From an uncultured Lachnospiraceae bacterium (GTDB lineage: Bacteria; Bacillota; Clostridia; Lachnospirales; Lachnospiraceae), in the NCBI GenBank assembly GCA_947628025.1, contig CANQYH010000187.1, forward strand, positions 1 through 6,341: a stretch of DNA of 6,341 nucleotides, in the 5' to 3' direction. How positions within the stretch are numbered: the stretch's first letter is position 1; the number at the start of each line of letters is the position of its first letter. The notes beneath the pieces were generated by a model. It saw only the letters and a program-made list of their open reading frames with translations, was not told where the DNA came from and did no database searches. Shown piece by piece: positions 5,987 to 6,341 of the stretch. The position numbers were made by a program, and so were the translations under genes.

Positions 5987-5991
5987 CCTCC
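5987..5991 (-). promoter_or_regulatory. Ribosome binding site of the HTH-LicC-LicA gene
   Basis: GGAGG on the minus strand, 4 nt before the ATG at 5982. The spacing is slightly short. The upstream TTG at 5997 has no such site within range, so this decides the start. Confidence 0.65.
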
Positions 5992-6026
5992 GTTCAATAA
6001 TCAGCATTTTAACCTGAGATATGAAC

Positions 6027-6054
6027 ATTATACCACGTTCTTCCAGAAATGCAA
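6027..6054 (-). promoter_or_regulatory. Promoter of the HTH-LicC-LicA gene
   Basis: On the minus strand a perfect TATAAT (6032-6027), a 16-bp spacer and TTGCAT (6054-6049; TTG conserved). The predicted start near 6020 gives a leader of about 38 nt. The moderate -35 box and the adjacent palindrome fit a regulated promoter. Confidence 0.6.
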
Positions 6055-6055
6055 G

Positions 6056-6079
6056 GATTGTATTAATATCCGTACAATC
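6056..6079. promoter_or_regulatory. Operator-like inverted repeat beside the fusion-gene promoter
   Basis: A perfect palindrome of two 7-bp arms, GATTGTA (6056-6062) and TACAATC (6073-6079), centred on a 10-bp AT-rich spacer, so half-sites lie about 1.6 helical turns apart. It abuts the upstream side of the -35 box (6049-6054). The position suits a dimeric regulator, possibly the winged-helix domain of the encoded protein; that link is inference. A single matching half-site ATTGTA also lies next to the wall-protein -10 (4076-4081), which could be chance. Confidence 0.42.
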
Positions 6080-6341
6080 TAAGAAAAAAACTTGTCTTTT
6101 GTAAGTTTTACGTAAGAAAATGCACAGAGAAAAGTTATAGCATTTTATTTTAAAATATATTATACTGTCATTGTGATTGAGGAAAGCATATTTCCGAGAT
6201 GGCAAAGAACTCGGTACATTGGCAAAAGCAAAATTTATTTCAAAAAATGCCAAAAAAGTATTGATAATTTCCATTATAGGAAGTATAATTACCTCGTAAT
6301 GTAACCAAAGGATTTTCCCCAAGGGAAATCAAAAAAGGAAA
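6080..6341. other. AT-rich intergenic region with several hairpin-forming repeats
   Basis: No supported gene. Inverted repeats are GGAAA/TTTCC (6181-6185/6191-6195), CCGAG/CTCGG (6194-6198/6210-6214), TTGGCA/TGCCAA (6219-6224/6248-6253) and, just after the right-edge promoter, GATTTTCC/GGGAAATC (6311-6318/6323-6330, loop CCAA, one G-U). A second possible -10, TATACT at 6161-6166, lacks a good -35. A 21-codon frame at 6199-6264 has no well-placed ribosome binding site. Confidence 0.5.
6261..6289 (+). promoter_or_regulatory. Outward-facing sigma-A promoter at the right edge
   Basis: TTGATA (6261-6266), a 17-bp spacer and TATAAT (6284-6289) on the plus strand. TTCC/GGAA (6269-6272/6279-6282) form a short inverted repeat inside the spacer. 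It should drive a gene starting beyond the window, divergent from the fusion gene. Confidence 0.68.

Noticed and set aside
5975..6322. Minus-strand open frame of 115 codons upstream of the fusion gene
   Set aside because: It lies in AT-rich regulatory DNA, overlaps the promoter and palindrome, and lacks a ribosome binding site or family resemblance.

Overview
The window looks like chromosomal DNA of a Gram-positive anaerobe of the Lachnospiraceae/Clostridia type. The support is indirect: strong AGGAGG-type ribosome binding sites, clear sigma-A promoters, the long-form (type 2) isopropylmalate synthase, an Rpn-family tail of the style common in gut Clostridia, and choline-binding/cell-wall-binding repeats. 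The genus cannot be fixed from this sequence.

Layout. (1) 1-464 holds the 3' end of an Rpn-family (PD-(D/E)XK, recombination-promoting nuclease) gene cut by the window edge. It is followed at once by a nearly identical tandem copy of only its C-terminal tail. The two copies differ mainly in the number of 12-bp/4-residue KEGI-type repeats (six versus two). (2) 465-1117 is non-coding: about 240 bp with nothing convincing, then a near-consensus promoter (703-731), then a leader of about 380 nt with RNA-like inverted repeats. (3) 1118-2788 is leuA, 2-isopropylmalate synthase, the committing step of leucine synthesis, ending at a 17-bp bidirectional terminator. (4) 2856-4034 (minus strand) encodes a secreted protein made almost only of about 11 cell-wall/choline-binding repeats plus a Ser/Pro/Thr/Asn-rich tail. 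(5) 4129-5982 (minus strand) encodes a three-part fusion: winged-helix DNA-binding domain, LicC-like CTP:phosphocholine cytidylyltransferase, and LicA-like choline kinase. (6) 5983-6341 is AT-rich regulatory DNA. It carries the fusion gene's promoter, a perfect 7-bp inverted repeat next to that promoter, and an outward-facing plus-strand promoter.

How the genes fit together. Genes (4) and (5) lie on the same strand 94 bp apart with no convincing terminator between them. Together they suggest a phosphocholine module: the fusion enzyme would phosphorylate choline and activate it to CDP-choline for decorating a surface polymer, and the neighbouring exported protein carries repeats of the kind that bind phosphocholine on the wall. 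A choline importer (LicB) and phosphocholine transferase (LicD) would be needed but are not in the window. leuA is convergent to this module and appears unrelated.

The points most worth a second look are the duplicated Rpn tail (a possible free-standing RpnS-type antitoxin), the HTH-cytidylyltransferase-kinase fusion with an operator-like palindrome at its own promoter, its pairing with a choline-binding-repeat protein, and the long structured leader before leuA.
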